DNA of 64,000 bases from Pelecanus crispus (lineage: Eukaryota > Chordata > Aves > Pelecaniformes > Pelecanidae): the NCBI RefSeq assembly GCF_030463565.1, contig NC_134654.1, positions 17,252,202 through 17,316,201 on the forward strand. The letters run 5' to 3'. Position 1 is the stretch's first letter. The number at the start of each line of letters is the position of its first letter. Below are positions 51,901 to 63,606 of the stretch, in pieces. A model generated the notes under the pieces. That model saw nothing but the letters and a program-made list of their open reading frames with translations, did no database searches and was not told where the DNA came from. A program made the position numbers and the translations under genes.

Positions 51901-53786
51901 GGTCACTGCTGTCTTCTGTGGGAAAGGTTTGGGGCCATCCTGCTTTTTCTGGAAGGATAAAGTCCTGATGCCAGCATCAGCCAGAGATGCTTTCAGCAAA
52001 GGTCTGGGGAGGACCTGACCTGACAGTGACTGGGAATATGCAGGGGTTGCAGAAGGCAGGGAAATGACAGTGCCCATCACCTGAACAGCCCCCAGCACAT
52101 GCCCTCGGCATGCAAAATCCCCAAGGTAAACCTCCCACGGGCAGCGAGACCTTCCCATGCTGGCGATTCAGCTCCCTCTCCAGCACACGAGCCACTGCTG
52201 AAATCGCACTGACTTCAACATGTCTTCAACCATGTATTTAATGTTAAGCTTGTGCTTTAAGGGATTTTTCTGGAGGGCTGCAGGTGAAAGGATGCTGGGA
52301 GCTTTGGGGAAAGCAAATTGTGATAGTAACAGCATCTCACCAACCTTTCAGATATCCCCCCCCAGCCTGCGTACCTTCAGACGCCAGGCTGGAATAATTC
52401 CCAGGGAGGGAGTGAAGGGCAGGGGAATGGAACGGGACAGGTGGCCATGTCCCCTGTGGACAGTGATTTGCAGGTCCCGGGGTGGAAAAGGCGGATGTGC
52501 CGACTGGGAAGCTGGCAGCGGAGGATGCCTGAGAGTTGCCACAGCCAGTCTGGGTTCAGCAAGCCAGTCACCAAAATGGGGAGCTTCCTGCAAGCTGGTG
52601 GTGACCACAGCAAGGCTTTCCTAAGGAGAACTCACTGCCTGGAGCAAGCAGCCATAACCACAGCATTTTCCCAAGCCCTGGTGGAAACACTATTTAACTT
52701 TTCTCCTGGGCTGCAAAACTGCATCACATTCACCAAGGGAACACACAGCTTTTGGGAGATTTTTATAAAGATACCAAAAAGTTGGCTCTGCCAGGTGACC
52801 CAGCAAACCCCTGGAGCAGCCCCTCGGCAATCCTCCTTTGGGGACAACAAGGCAGGAGGGTCAGACTGGGCAGGGAGAGGGGATGTGCATGGGTGGGCAG
52901 CAGGTAGCCCTGAGGGAGGACCACAGCAAATGCAGGACCTCTCTGGGCGGGAGACCCCCACAGACACTCTGCTGTCCTTAAATCCTTAAAATTCAATCAA
53001 CTTTGCAACCCTCCCAGTGGCTAGTTTCATTCTGATGCTCTAATTCACATTTATAGTAAAGCCACTCCATGTTTGGAAAATCCTCCAAGGTCCCACTGGT
53101 ATTTCTAGGCTCGGATTTGCAAACTCATGTGTTTAAACAAGTTGGTTATAAACCCAAACCCACTGGTCTATCAGAGGCCAGCTAGGGTGGATGTGTTACA
53201 GATATCTCCATGCTCTCCAGGTCTCAGGCCGTGCAGAGTTGTGTACCTTCATCTGTGCATTTTGGGGTGGCACAGGAACAGCTTAGACCATTAACTGTCG
53301 CAGCAGTAATATTTTATTGCATCTGTCACCGCATACCTATCAATGCTACCAAGTGACCAGGAGAGCTCTTTCAGGGACAGCAGGAGGGAGCAGTGATACA
53401 GGAAGCGAGGTCTTGGTGTGGCATTTGATGGACATGAGATGGTCACGGCTGAAATTTGTCCTCCAATGGACAACGTCTGTGTGCCTCAACTGGGGTGATG
53501 GGGACAGGCAGGACCCTGGAGATAAGGCTGTTTTCCAGGAGAATCAAAACCAGGCGGCGTGCTGGGGGAAAGAGTTTGTTTTTCTCTAGCACATGATGAA
53601 CACTGAAAAACAATAGGGGATTACTGAAGCCATAGAGGGTAGGGATGGGGCATTAGCATGCCAGGACAGAAAAAGAAGCTTTTGCCTCTTCCTACCCCTT
53701 GTTACTAAGGCATCTGGGAGCAGCGATGAGAACTGCAGCCACCACCTGGCATAAGTTTATAGCAGCCTTTTCTGCCACAGACAGCA
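48956..53786. other. Non-coding stretch with no identifiable gene
   Basis: No supportable exon or repeat beyond short T-runs near 51.44 kb. Several 100-180-codon frames (for example 52441-52989 plus) lie in GC-rich DNA, overlap open frames on the other strand and show no domain. Confidence 0.5.
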
Positions 53787-53850
53787 AAGAGCTTTACAAA
53801 GGGTGCGAGCATCTTTCCCCTGCTGAATATCTGGGGAAACTGAAGCCAAC
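53787..53850 (+). mobile_element. Possible MIR fragment
   Basis: The segment runs from gagctttacaaagggtgcga to atatctggggaaactgaagc, recalling the MIR words 'gcgctttacat' and 'gatgaggaaactgaggc' in the right order and at a shortened spacing. Confidence 0.45.
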
Positions 53851-56800
53851 CCAGAGTCGCCCGGTTGCCTTCTCTCACCACTGCCTCAATCCCCCTCCTT
53901 CACGCTTCTTAGCCTGGTGAAGTCTCTCAGTCCCGGTGCTCTGGCGTGCTGGGGCATGCGCAGCAGGGATCAGCTTGCAGGCAGGCGACGGTGCTGCTGA
54001 GCAGCAGTCGACAGCGAGGAATTCAGCTCAGCAAACAAGAGCTCCCCAGCTGTTTTGCCCTTGCAAGGGAGCCAGATGAGACAGGGTGGTGCCCGCCACT
54101 GGGCACTGGCACCCCCGACTCCTGGGCAAAGGGTGTCCCCGATGGGCTTGGGGGCGGTGTGGACCCCCCAGAGTGCAGGGATGATGTGCAGGGAGTGCTG
54201 TGCCAGGACAGATGTGGCGCCTGTTGACTATGCTTGCTCAGATGCATCCATCCCCCCATCGCCGACCCTCGCGTGCAACACCAATTAATGACACTGATAA
54301 TGGCTGGAAGTGCGGAGACTTCCACACAGGCTCTGGAGCCCTGCCCCGGTGCTGGGGTGGGCAGCCCTGTGTAGCCGGGGGTGGAGGGGAGCCAGGGCTC
54401 TGTGTCCTTGGGAGGGAGACACAGGCAAGTTCCTCCGATGGAGCTGTTGGCCCCATCCCCAACACACCGTGTCCAGGGCTCACACAACGCCTTGCTGCCC
54501 GGCCTGAGCCGCACTCCCGCTGCCTCACCGCAAGTTCCCCTATTAAAAGGTTATAGCCACTCGAAGGCCACTTCATCTCAGCTTAATACATACTTAATTA
54601 TAATTAGGTTAGGACAGCTGCCAAAAAGAGACCAAATACTGCAAAGCGCTCTGGGTAAGGCTCCTGAAAAACATGTTTCCCGTGGTCCTGCCAGGGTGAT
54701 ATGCCTTCACACGGGGCCAGACATGGTGTCAGCAGCCTCCCTTTGCAAAGATGGGTTGAGGGTGCCAGGAAGCCCCCCAGCACTCTCCATGCCCTGTCTC
54801 GTGTTGAGAGGACACTCTGCTTAAGGAAGGTATAAACCCAAATCCTTGATGGCCATTTGCATGATCGTCTTTGCCCAGACCCATGGATAAACCCAGTCTT
54901 GCTGGCTTAGTCCCTGCAGATCCCCCACTTCTTCCCTAAGGGAACAGGATGCTTTCTGGAATGTATTTTTTTTATTATTTTTAAACAAAGAAAGCAACAA
55001 AACACCCACTTCCTCTGCAATGCTGAAATAGAGCCTGCCCCAGGACTACCACAGTTGCAAATGGAGCTGAGCCCCATGAGCCCACTCATCACTGCAAAGC
55101 AAATGCTGGAGAAGAGTTAATTATTTGGCAAAGGGAGTTATTAGCTGATGGGAATTCAGAACCTCTGGAGACCCACATTTCAATAATCCTGCTCCTTAGG
55201 TAGCTGAAATATTCCTGGTCCTGTCTGTCCTGTCCCCAGCCTCAGCCATGTGCCCTCCCTCTCCCCCTGAAGTTCTGCCCAGGTTCGATCTTTACCTTAA
55301 CACCAGCTTAAGAAGATCAAATTCCTTTTCACAGCTCTATTCTGAATCAGCAGGGAGGAAAATTCTCAGCAAGACAATCAGCATTTCAGGTCCCTGGCCT
55401 TTCATAGGTCCCATATAAAATTATGATCTTGGGTTCTCTTAAATGGTAGAAAGTCTACATGGGCCATTTTCTTATGCCAGAGCCAAAGAAACTCTCACAC
55501 TGGCCTGATGTCAAGAGTGTTCACTGTGCCCAGCAAATGTTTCTGTAATGTAGGTGAGGAGCTGTCTCTTCTCCCATTAGTTATTTTAAAGGAACATTAG
55601 TTATTTTAAAGGGGCATTGCTCACGGGGCATTGCTCACTGCAATATCCCTGCCCAAGAGGACAGGTTTCACTAGGCTGTGGTTTCACTGTCCTGGCTGTT
55701 CTCTCTTTGCTCTAGGCAGTGTTTGGCCACTGCCATAACATGGACCAGTTTCCCTCTCCATCTGGGCTCCCCTGGCACCGGAACACTTGTGTTTGAGTTG
55801 CTGCTCAGATTTCACTAAAGCTAGTCAAAGCAATGTGTAAAGGGATCAATTTTCTTTGAGCAATACTGGTCTAACTCAAGAGGACGAAACTTTGCTGTTA
55901 TCCCCCCCAGACAGGGCCCAGGGGCAGATGCTTCTGAATCAAGGCTGTTTTCCTCCCAAAATAGCAGCAGGCAGCTCATGGTGCCTGGGGCTCCTTTGAG
56001 CTGGTGCCTCAGGCAGTGCCAGACAGGCAGGGAAGCCCCGCTCAGCCCTCGGCTCAGCTTTGCTCCTTCTCTGCAGGAAGCAAAGAAACTTTTCTTTGCT
56101 CCCTGCAGAGCCGCAGCACTTGCAAGTAAAAGTAGAAATAATAAAAAAAAAAGATGTTGAGGATGATTGATGGCTGTGGAGGTCAGATTGCACCCAAGGA
56201 TCCCACCCTGAGTTTCTTCCCTTCTGCTCTGTTTGTTGCCAATTCCCCCTAAATGAGAGCAGGGACGGGCAGGAGTGGGATCCCTGCCAGGCTCTTCCTC
56301 AGTGCAGGAAGGCAGTGGTCACCACAGGGCAGCCGGTGCCAGGGCATTGACATCCCCCTGCCCGAGGGACAGCCAGGGTCAGCAGCTGCCGTGAAAGCAC
56401 TTGAGCCCACCAAGCCTGGGTTGTCCCCAAAGAGCACAGGTGGGAAAGTCAGCAAGCCCCAAAGCCCCCTTCCATGGGGAGCAGAGGGGCAGCTGGAGGG
56501 GAGACGCTAAACCCCTGTGCAAAATGTGGTGTGCAGTCAGAGCTTGGTGCTTCAGGGCAGGCATGCTTACTCTGAGTCCCAGACAGCCTTAAGGCAGGGG
56601 ATGGGAGCTGAGCTGGGTGGTCTTTTAGGTGGGTGCAAAGCCTGGGGTCCTCCGGGAGGTCTGTCTCCAGAGATGAGGCACAGCAGGTATTTGTGAATTA
56701 CTCTGACATCCCTCTGTAAGTCAGGGCCACAAATACTTCATATAAAAAGAATAGTCCTAAAACCAGTAGAAAGTCCTTTGCAAAGGGTGGACTTGCTCCC

Positions 56801-58369
56801 AGGTCCCCTGAGGGTGGATGCTTCGATCATCTAAAAATAAGATCTGCAGAATGGCTTCTGCTGCACTGCTAAAGATTTGCAGGAAAAAACACAGCTCTTT
56901 TTTTTTTTTTTTTTTTCCCTACAGTTTATTGCACCATGCCTTCCCAAAGCACCACAAACTCAGCCGAAGTCTCTCTGGATGAAATGCTTTACTGAATAAA
57001 TCAGATGACCCCATCCCCTCCTCCCTATGCAGGTCCCCAGCAAAGTTTGTACAAGAATCTGCCTCCCTTAACCAAAACCTGTTTTCTTCACCCCCCGTCT
57101 CCCATATCTCAGCCTGGGAGCAGAGTCCTCCAGATCCATGAAACTGGGGTTACACTGCCAGTGCCCAGAAATATACAGGGTTTATTCCTTCCATCAGTGC
57201 AGGTGGTCCTGCCAGGCCTCCATCAATTCATTGCAACGAGGTTTCTTCAGCTGTGCAGCAGTGTTCCCAGCGGAGCGAGCTCCCAATTCACTTCTGGTAT
57301 TTTGTTCCCATTGAGCTCAGAACATTATTGTAAGGTCACTGTGCTCCTCTTGTCCCACTCCCTGTAATATATTACTCAGAAATGTAATTTTACCTTGGAA
57401 ATAGCTTGAAAATGTAGGGTAACATTCTTTGGGAAGTCTGGAGGATCTGTGCGTGTTTCTGGGCTATGCCACGTAACATCCACTTTTTCACCCTAATGAT
57501 ACCTCGGCAGTATGTCCAGTGTACAGAATATGGCATTTTTTGTTCTGCTACATCTGCACCCATCCAAATTAAACCGTTGTTGCTGCAGAGAGGCACACAA
57601 ATAAATCACGGGGTTTAACAATTTTACCATCAGGGAATGCCTCTCTTTTCTTGGGTATATTTGGTACCTGCACTGTTATAGCTCCCTACAGTGACTGAAT
57701 CCACCTGCACATCCACAGAAATGCGTGAGCCATTTGGGAACCTGTTTGGTATGGCTGGGAGCTCTCTCTGGACTGCTGGGTGTCAGGCTGGTCCACTCAA
57801 AATAAATCAAATATTACACAAAGAGCTTTCTAGTCTGCCTGCCCTAAAGAAAACATTTTGCAAGAGAAAATATAGTATTCCAGAGGCTTATCTCACTTGG
57901 TGGCAATTTTGGATGTATAATTGAAAACCGAGTTGATCATTAGAGGTTCACAGAGATGCTGAATAGCCCAGTGTTCAGTGGTCTCTGCCAGCCACGGCCA
58001 ATTTACATTAAAGGCTTGATTCCTTCTACAGCCCACTTCTCAGCCCCTGGGAAATCTCATCGTTGCTTATTCCTTGTTTGCAAGGACTGTCTAGTGTAAG
58101 GAAAAGTCTTGCCTAGCTCTGCTCTCACTGCTGCCAGCAGTTCTGCCCGTGGCTTCAGCAGGCTAAACCGGGATGTCACTGGCCATGTGCATTTGCTGCA
58201 GAAGATTCACCATCAGACACACACCCACCTCTCCCCCCACCAAAAAATTCATAGTCAGGCTCTACCCACCATTCCCTAAACAGTTTTTTAGCATAAAATT
58301 TGCGCAATTTTTATTTTTTTTTTTTTTTTTTTTGTATAAATGAGAGGAGGCAGAGGTGTGCTTTCCCGG
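53851..58369. other. Non-coding region upstream of NTN1
   Basis: No exon could be supported. AT-rich islets with ATTA-type words occur near 54.58-54.62 kb and 55.11-55.16 kb. T-runs of about 20 lie at 56.90 and 58.32 kb. By position this is inferred to be 5' flanking DNA of NTN1. Confidence 0.5.
55573..55645. repeat. Two adjacent short tandem duplications
   Basis: The unit attagttattttaaagg occurs twice 20 bp apart, and the unit ggggcattgctcac follows twice 16 bp apart. The copies are nearly exact, so the duplications are recent. Confidence 0.8.
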
Positions 58370-58510
58370 GAAATGAAAAGAAAACTGGATTATGGGCCAG
58401 GGATCTACAAGGCGATCAGGGGTTTATGTGCAAATTACACTTGCTTGGGAGCAAAGCATAAATATTAGAGCAACAGTAATAACAGTAACTGCCTGCCGAG
58501 AGCCAAAGAG
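58370..58510. promoter_or_regulatory. Candidate conserved enhancer upstream of NTN1
   Basis: A balanced, non-repetitive islet just outside the CpG island with words such as ggattatggg, gtgcaaattacacttgc, gcataaatattag and aacagtaataacagtaact, which resemble clustered homeodomain and POU sites. Evidence is composition and position only. Confidence 0.3.
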
Positions 58511-59136
58511 CTTTTGGGTGGAGGATTAAACATCATGTGCAAATGTTGTGATCTCTCCTGGCAAAGAAACATCAGTCCGGGAAGAGCCAGCGGTGCCTTC
58601 TTGCCTAATTCCCTTGGGATATCGTGGAGACAGCCCTGCTCCCCAGCGCCTTCTCCCGCATGTTGGAGTAAAATCGCTCAGCTTCCCAGGTCCCTGCAAG
58701 GAGCAAGGAGGGGCCGGCCAGTCTTTTTCCCTCTCCTCCCTTTCTCCGGGGTGTTTTTGTAACCCTCCAAGCCAGGCTATTAGAACCATGCCAGGTAAGC
58801 CTGTGCACCGGCAAGTTTTGGAACAGCATCCCTGCACACGCAGACTCCCTCTCCCTCCTCCTTCCTTCCCCCTCTCACCACCGGCCTGCAGGAAGCCACC
58901 GGTCGATCACTTTTTGCATCCCCGAGCCGGCCCTTTGTTGCTCAGGGGATCGTGAAATCCCCCGGGCTCCCTCCGCGGCGGCCCAGCTGCTGGCAAAGCA
59001 CCGCAGCAGGCGTGGGGAGAGCCTGGCCGGGGGCAGCCCGACCCGGGGGCCGGTGGGCAGGTAGCGGCGAGCCCCGCCGGGAGCGCCCGGAGGGGTCCGG
59101 CCAGACCCGTGAGCATCCGTGCGAGGGCCAGCGCCC

Positions 59137-59192
59137 GCGGCTGCGGCTCCGGCTGCGGCTCCGGCTCCGGTTGCAGCTGCGGCTGCGGCTCA
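59137..59192. repeat. (GCGGCT/CCGGCT)n hexanucleotide repeat
   Basis: About nine degenerate six-base units, mixing gcggct, ccggct and gcagct, lie about 55 bp before the candidate donor at 59249. Confidence 0.85.
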
Positions 59193-59496
59193 GCCCTGCC
59201 CGGAGACCCGGGGGCCCGGCGGCCCCGGCGCTCCTCGCCCCGCCGGAGGTAAGAGAAGCGGCAGCCGGTGGGCCCAGGCCGGGGCCTGGGAGGGGGGAGC
59301 CGGAGCGGGACTCCGCGGGGTCTCCTCGCCCGCTCCGCCCGGCCGGGCCCGCTCCGCTGCCTCCCGCACCTGCGGAGTGAGGCGGGGGGGGGAGTCGGGC
59401 CGCCCCCGGTGCCCGGGTTTAAAAGATCTCGGAGATATTTTCACACCTCAAACCGCCGTCCCCCTCCCCTCCAGCCCCCATCGCCTTGATTTAGCC

Positions 59497-59690
59497 CTTG
59501 GTAATTAATTTGGCATTTCAGAATAGCTACTGGGCTGGATAATGGCCTCATTCATCTCCCCAGCCTAATCTGAACAGAATCTGGAAGAAAAGCTTTCAGA
59601 AAGACAGAAACTGCCATTCGGCAACTGCTCAAAAGAACTGTCACTCCAGGGGAATAAATCGCTCCTGATTATTTCAACCCGGGTCTTCTC
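59497..59690. promoter_or_regulatory. Candidate conserved element inside the NTN1 CpG island
   Basis: An abrupt AT-richer islet in otherwise 75 percent GC DNA. It contains ggtaattaatttggcattt, gggctggataatggcctc, cagcctaatctgaacag and cctgattatttcaac. The dense TAAT/ATTA and GATTA words suggest homeodomain binding. The composition break itself suggests constraint. Confidence 0.4.
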
Positions 59691-60100
59691 TGCTTTTCCA
59701 GCCGCTCCCGGTCCCCGCCGGGGGGACGGCCCCCAGATATTTGAGGAGGGGAAGATCTGGTTGGGTTTTCCCCCTCCTTCTCCAAAACTCACGGCCGGGC
59801 GATGGCAGGGGGAGGTGGGCCCGGGGCAGCGCATTGTTCCCGGGGAGGTGGACGAGCTCCGGCACCCGAAGCGATTTGACTTTTAAACCAGGCTCTGAGC
59901 GCCGGGGCCGCCTTTCCCGGCTGCCCCCGGTGGGGCTGGAATAAAGCCCTTCTCCTCTCTCTTTCACCGGGGCTTCTCCCCGGCCGAATGCGGGGGGAAA
60001 GGGCCGATCCGCTTCGCCCTGGAGCGGCCCGGCCGTGCCCCGCGGCTGCTCAGCCCGTGTGCCCGCACTCGGCCGGCCCCGGTCCCGGCGCAGGTACCGG

Positions 60101-60285
60101 AGATGGCGGAGATGCTCCGCTCCCAGTGCTGGTACTGCCGATGCTCCGCTCCCAGTGCTGGTACTGCCGATGCTCCGCTCCCGGTGCAGGTACCGGAGAT
60201 ACCGGAGATGCTCTACTCCCGGTGCAGGTACCGGAGATACCGGAGATGCTCTGCTCCCTGTGCAGGTACCGGCGATGCTCCCTCC
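60101..60285. repeat. Nested minisatellite, 29-bp and 38-bp units
   Basis: The word gctccc or ctcccg recurs with steps of 29, 29, 38 and 38 bp (anchors at 60121, 60150, 60179, 60217 and 60255). The 38-bp form is the 29-bp form plus an inserted nine-base copy of accggagat. Each later unit ends in gcaggtaccgg, which contains a splice-donor-like ag|gta. Long plus-strand open frames through it are repeat artefacts. Confidence 0.85.
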
Positions 60286-60564
60286 GGCCCCGGTGGGAGC
60301 GAGAGCGCAGCAGGGTCGCACCGGGGCTGGAGGCGACAAGGATCCGTTTCCCCCCCCGAGCCAGGGCAGGGCCGGGACTAGGTGGTGCTTAATGGCAGGA
60401 AAACCAAATCCGAAGTGGGGGCGAGCCGAGGTGGGGGGCACGACGTGGTGCCCCGAGCATCCCCCCTGCTCCATCCCTCCGGGACGGCCCGAGGCCCCCC
60501 TGCCCCGGAGGGGGCGGACAGACTCGGGGCCGGGCCTCGGGGAGCTGCGTCTCGGTCCCCGCGG

Positions 60565-60680
60565 AGCTGCTTACATGCATTTAATAGCTCGAGGGCGAGG
60601 TAATTAGAGGAAAGCCTCAGTAAATCACGTTAATGACCGCAAGAGCCATTACAAACCCCGGGGGTTGTGGAACACCGAAT
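60565..60680. promoter_or_regulatory. Candidate conserved element in NTN1 5' region
   Basis: An AT-richer islet within the CpG island: acatgcatttaatagctcg, gaggtaattagagg, gtaaatcacgttaatgaccg and gccattacaaacc. It has at least four TAAT/ATTA cores within 100 bp. Confidence 0.38.
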
Positions 60681-60769
60681 AAACCCAGCGAGAAGGGCAG
60701 GAGGGAGGCGAGAGCCGCAGCCTGCGCCCCGGCCGCCGGGCAGCACGGTGCCCCGCGCTCGGCAGCGCC

Positions 60770-60860
60770 GGCTGGCTGTTAAATTAACACCCTGCTAATG
60801 GCATTAAGCAGCACTTGGGTTTGCGGGACAGTTTAGCGTGGGTCAGGTTTTCTTAGACAC
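60770..60860. promoter_or_regulatory. Candidate conserved element in NTN1 5' region
   Basis: Another AT-richer islet: gctgttaaattaacaccctg, then gctaatggcattaagcagca. The palindromic ttaaattaa and repeated TTAA/TAAT words stand out against the GC-rich surroundings. Confidence 0.35.
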
Positions 60861-61559
60861 ACCCCACACATTTTTTGCTGCGAGACCGTGAAAACCAGTG
60901 TGGGCTGGAGGGGCCGAGGGGGTGCCCTTTAAAAACCCTCCCGGATTTTAAAGACATTTCAGCCCTGCCCTGCGCCCGGGGCCGGCGAGAGGGTTGCGGG
61001 CGACCGGGGACAGCCGGAGCCGAAACCCTATTTTCCCCCGGAGGAAGCGCCGGTCCTTGCAGCGGCACCTGCCGCGTTCCGAGCCGGACCCCGCGTGTCC
61101 CCCCCGGGCACAGGAGCCCCGCACACGGAGGCACTGGACGCCCCCGCACGGCCCGACACGGGCGGACGGAACCCCCGCGGGGAAGGGCTGGTCTCGGACA
61201 CGCGTGGCCGGAGGAGAAGCACCGGGCGGGCAGAGCGGGGGCTCAGACACGACGAGGGGGGGTGGTCACAGCAGGCACCCGGGGGATTCACGGGTCCGGA
61301 TTTGGGGCGCCCGGATGGGCAAAGCGGACCTCGGGTGCCCGGGCGCCGGCCAGATGCACCGGCCACGGTGGTACCTCCGGTGGGTGTACCTGGGCAGGCT
61401 CGGGGGGGCACAGCCCGGGGAGAGCCCGCATGGGGCTCCGGTGTCCCCGGGGATCTCTTGCAGCATCTCCCCCGGGCTGACCCCGAGGGGCCGGGACAGT
61501 TTGGTCTGAGTTCCCCTCCTCCACCCTTAAGGTCGCCCCAAAGCTGGACGGGATCACTG

Positions 61560-61590
61560 CCCCCCCCCCCCCCCAAAAAAAAAAAAAAAA
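61560..61590. repeat. Biphasic homopolymer, 15 C then 16 A
   Basis: An uninterrupted C-run joined directly to an uninterrupted A-run. Lengths are likely to vary between individuals and to be misread by sequencers. Confidence 0.9.
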
Positions 61591-61996
61591 TCCTGCAAAT
61601 CGGGCTGCAATTCAAGAGCGGGGAAAAAAAATTCTCCGGCGCTGGGATACACCGAGACTGTGCGTGTGTGTGACCCGCGTGTGCCGGGCTGCGTCCCTGG
61701 GCGGCTCGGGTGGGACCAGCAGGACTGGGACCCCCTCCAGTCCCGGGCCGACGGCATCCCCATACACACCCCCCCACCACCACCTCTTCCTCCGGCGAAG
61801 GAGCAGCAAGGGCGTCGGGAGCAGGACGGAGGGGCTGTTTCCCGGGGAAGAGTTAACAAATCCCGGCAGCGGCGGGGCTGGGGGGGGTGAGGACTCCGGG
61901 GGAGCAATGGGGGCAGGGAGGCTGCGGAGCCCCGCTGCCCTGCAGGGAAGGCGGTTGCATTGCCAAAGACGCCCCGCTGGGCTAGCAGGCCCGGGA

Positions 61997-62060
61997 GCAG
62001 ATTAATCAGGCACTAATTCAATTTACAACAACCACTTTTATTCAGCTCGGTGGCAAGGAA
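61997..62060. promoter_or_regulatory. Candidate conserved element in NTN1 5' region
   Basis: The islet cagattaatcaggcactaat continues through tcaatttacaacaaccac inside very GC-rich DNA. It includes a bicoid-type taatc core and a TAAT core. A similar AT islet (gtgcccttttaatcaagg) follows at 62267-62284. Confidence 0.35.
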
Positions 62061-63039
62061 TTCAAAGCGGGGAGGGGGGCGGGCGGAGGGGAGGGGGCGG
62101 AGGCCGGCCTGGGGCTCGCCGCTGCCCGGGCAGCCCCCGTCCCCTCGGGCCGCCCCGCCGGGGCTCGCCGGGGAGGGGACCGTGCCGCCGTGCCAGGGCC
62201 CGGCCGCTTGAGTGACACGGCGTGGGCAGCGCTCCGAGAGAGGGCACCTCCGTTGGAAAAATAAAAGTGCCCTTTTAATCAAGGAGGCAGGGAAGGCGGG
62301 CGAGCAGGGCGGCCGGGAGCCGCCGGAGGGAAACCCCTCCGCTCCCTCCCGGGACCGTCTCTCCGGGATCTCGGTACCGTCCGCCGCGCCGGGGCAGCGG
62401 GCGGTGGCGTGTCCCCGGCCGGGATCACGGAGGGAAGGAAGAACCGAGGGAGGCAGCCGTCGGGGGGCGGCCCGCCGGGCACCGGGGGTCCGCTGGGGGG
62501 GGCGGGAAGGGGAGCCCGAGGCTGGGGCGCGGCCTGGAGCGGGACAAGTGCCGCCCTTTACCCCTTCCTCGCTTTAAGGGGAGCTCCAACAAGCTGCAAA
62601 CCGAGGGGGAGCGGCGAGCGGCGCCGCGCAGCCCCTGTGCCCGGGCTGTCCCCAGGGCTGAGCCGGGGAAACCGCCCCTTGGCGGAGATCAGCCCGCCAG
62701 AACAACCTGCCGGGGGTCGCCAGGCCCCTTAGTTCCCGTGTCGTGCCCTAGGACTCGAGGCTTCCCCCAGTTAAACTTCCCCGGCGTCGGGTTTTCCTTC
62801 CCGATGGGAAAGAAGGCTCCGGGCCGAGAGCCGCCGGGAGTCTCCTCGGAGCGGGCCGGTGCGTGGGCGGGGTCCCGGCTCCGGGATCCCGCGCTGGACG
62901 GCGGCTCTTGCTCCGGACGCCCCCCCCAATCCAGCCGAGGGGCTCAGGCCCTACCTGGCCTGGTAGAGAAGGGGAGGCCAGCAGCGACCAGCTGGGAGAG
63001 GGCCCGCTCCTGTCCCTCTCGTCGCCCCCACAGGTACGC

Positions 63040-63058
63040 GGGGGGGGGGGGGGGGGGG
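63040..63058. repeat. G19 homopolymer
   Basis: Nineteen consecutive G bases immediately after a donor-like cag|gtacgc. Able to form a G-quadruplex, and its length is uncertain in any assembly. Confidence 0.9.
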
Positions 63059-63606
63059 CTCCTCCCGGCCGCTCCCCTCCTCTCCCCGCCCCATGCCCAC
63101 GGAGCATCCCCAGCTGCTGGGGCGCGGGCAGCCTCGGCCTGCCCCGGCCCCGTGGGGGCACGGAGGGGCGGGCGGGAGAAGGAGGGCCCTTCCCCTGCTC
63201 CTCGGGGCGGCCCGGGAGCCCCGCGGCGGCACTGGCGCCCATCGCCGCGGTGTCGGGCGGGCTCCGTCCCTCTCCCATCCCCCCCCCCGCCCTCCCCGAG
63301 GCCTGTGCGTGTCTCTGGCTGAGCCGCCAGTGGATGTCGTTGTTCTGTTCCTTGAGCGCGATGTCACTCCTTTAGCATGACCTCAAACGCGGCGGGGGCT
63401 GGGACCGCCAGTCATTCTCCGTGCGAGAGCCGGGGCGGGAGGCAGGCGGGACCCAGCCCCGCCGCCAGCCGCACTTTTGTGGTGCCGCCGCCGCCGCGGT
63501 CTCCCCTTTCTCCGCGGGGCTGGCCGCGGGGCGGGCGATGCTCCGGGCTCCCTGAGCCGCCGCACCGCGACCGTCGGCCAAGTCGCCCCGCGGAGCTGGG
63601 CGCTAG

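Noticed and set aside
59674..60474. 266-codon minus-strand open frame
   Set aside because: It lies in the NTN1 CpG island and crosses the 29/38-bp minisatellite. Stop codons are simply rare in such DNA, and the product is repetitive without a domain.
61028..61783. 251-codon minus-strand open frame
   Set aside because: GC-rich island shadow crossing a C/A homopolymer, with overlapping open frames on the other strand and no recognisable family.
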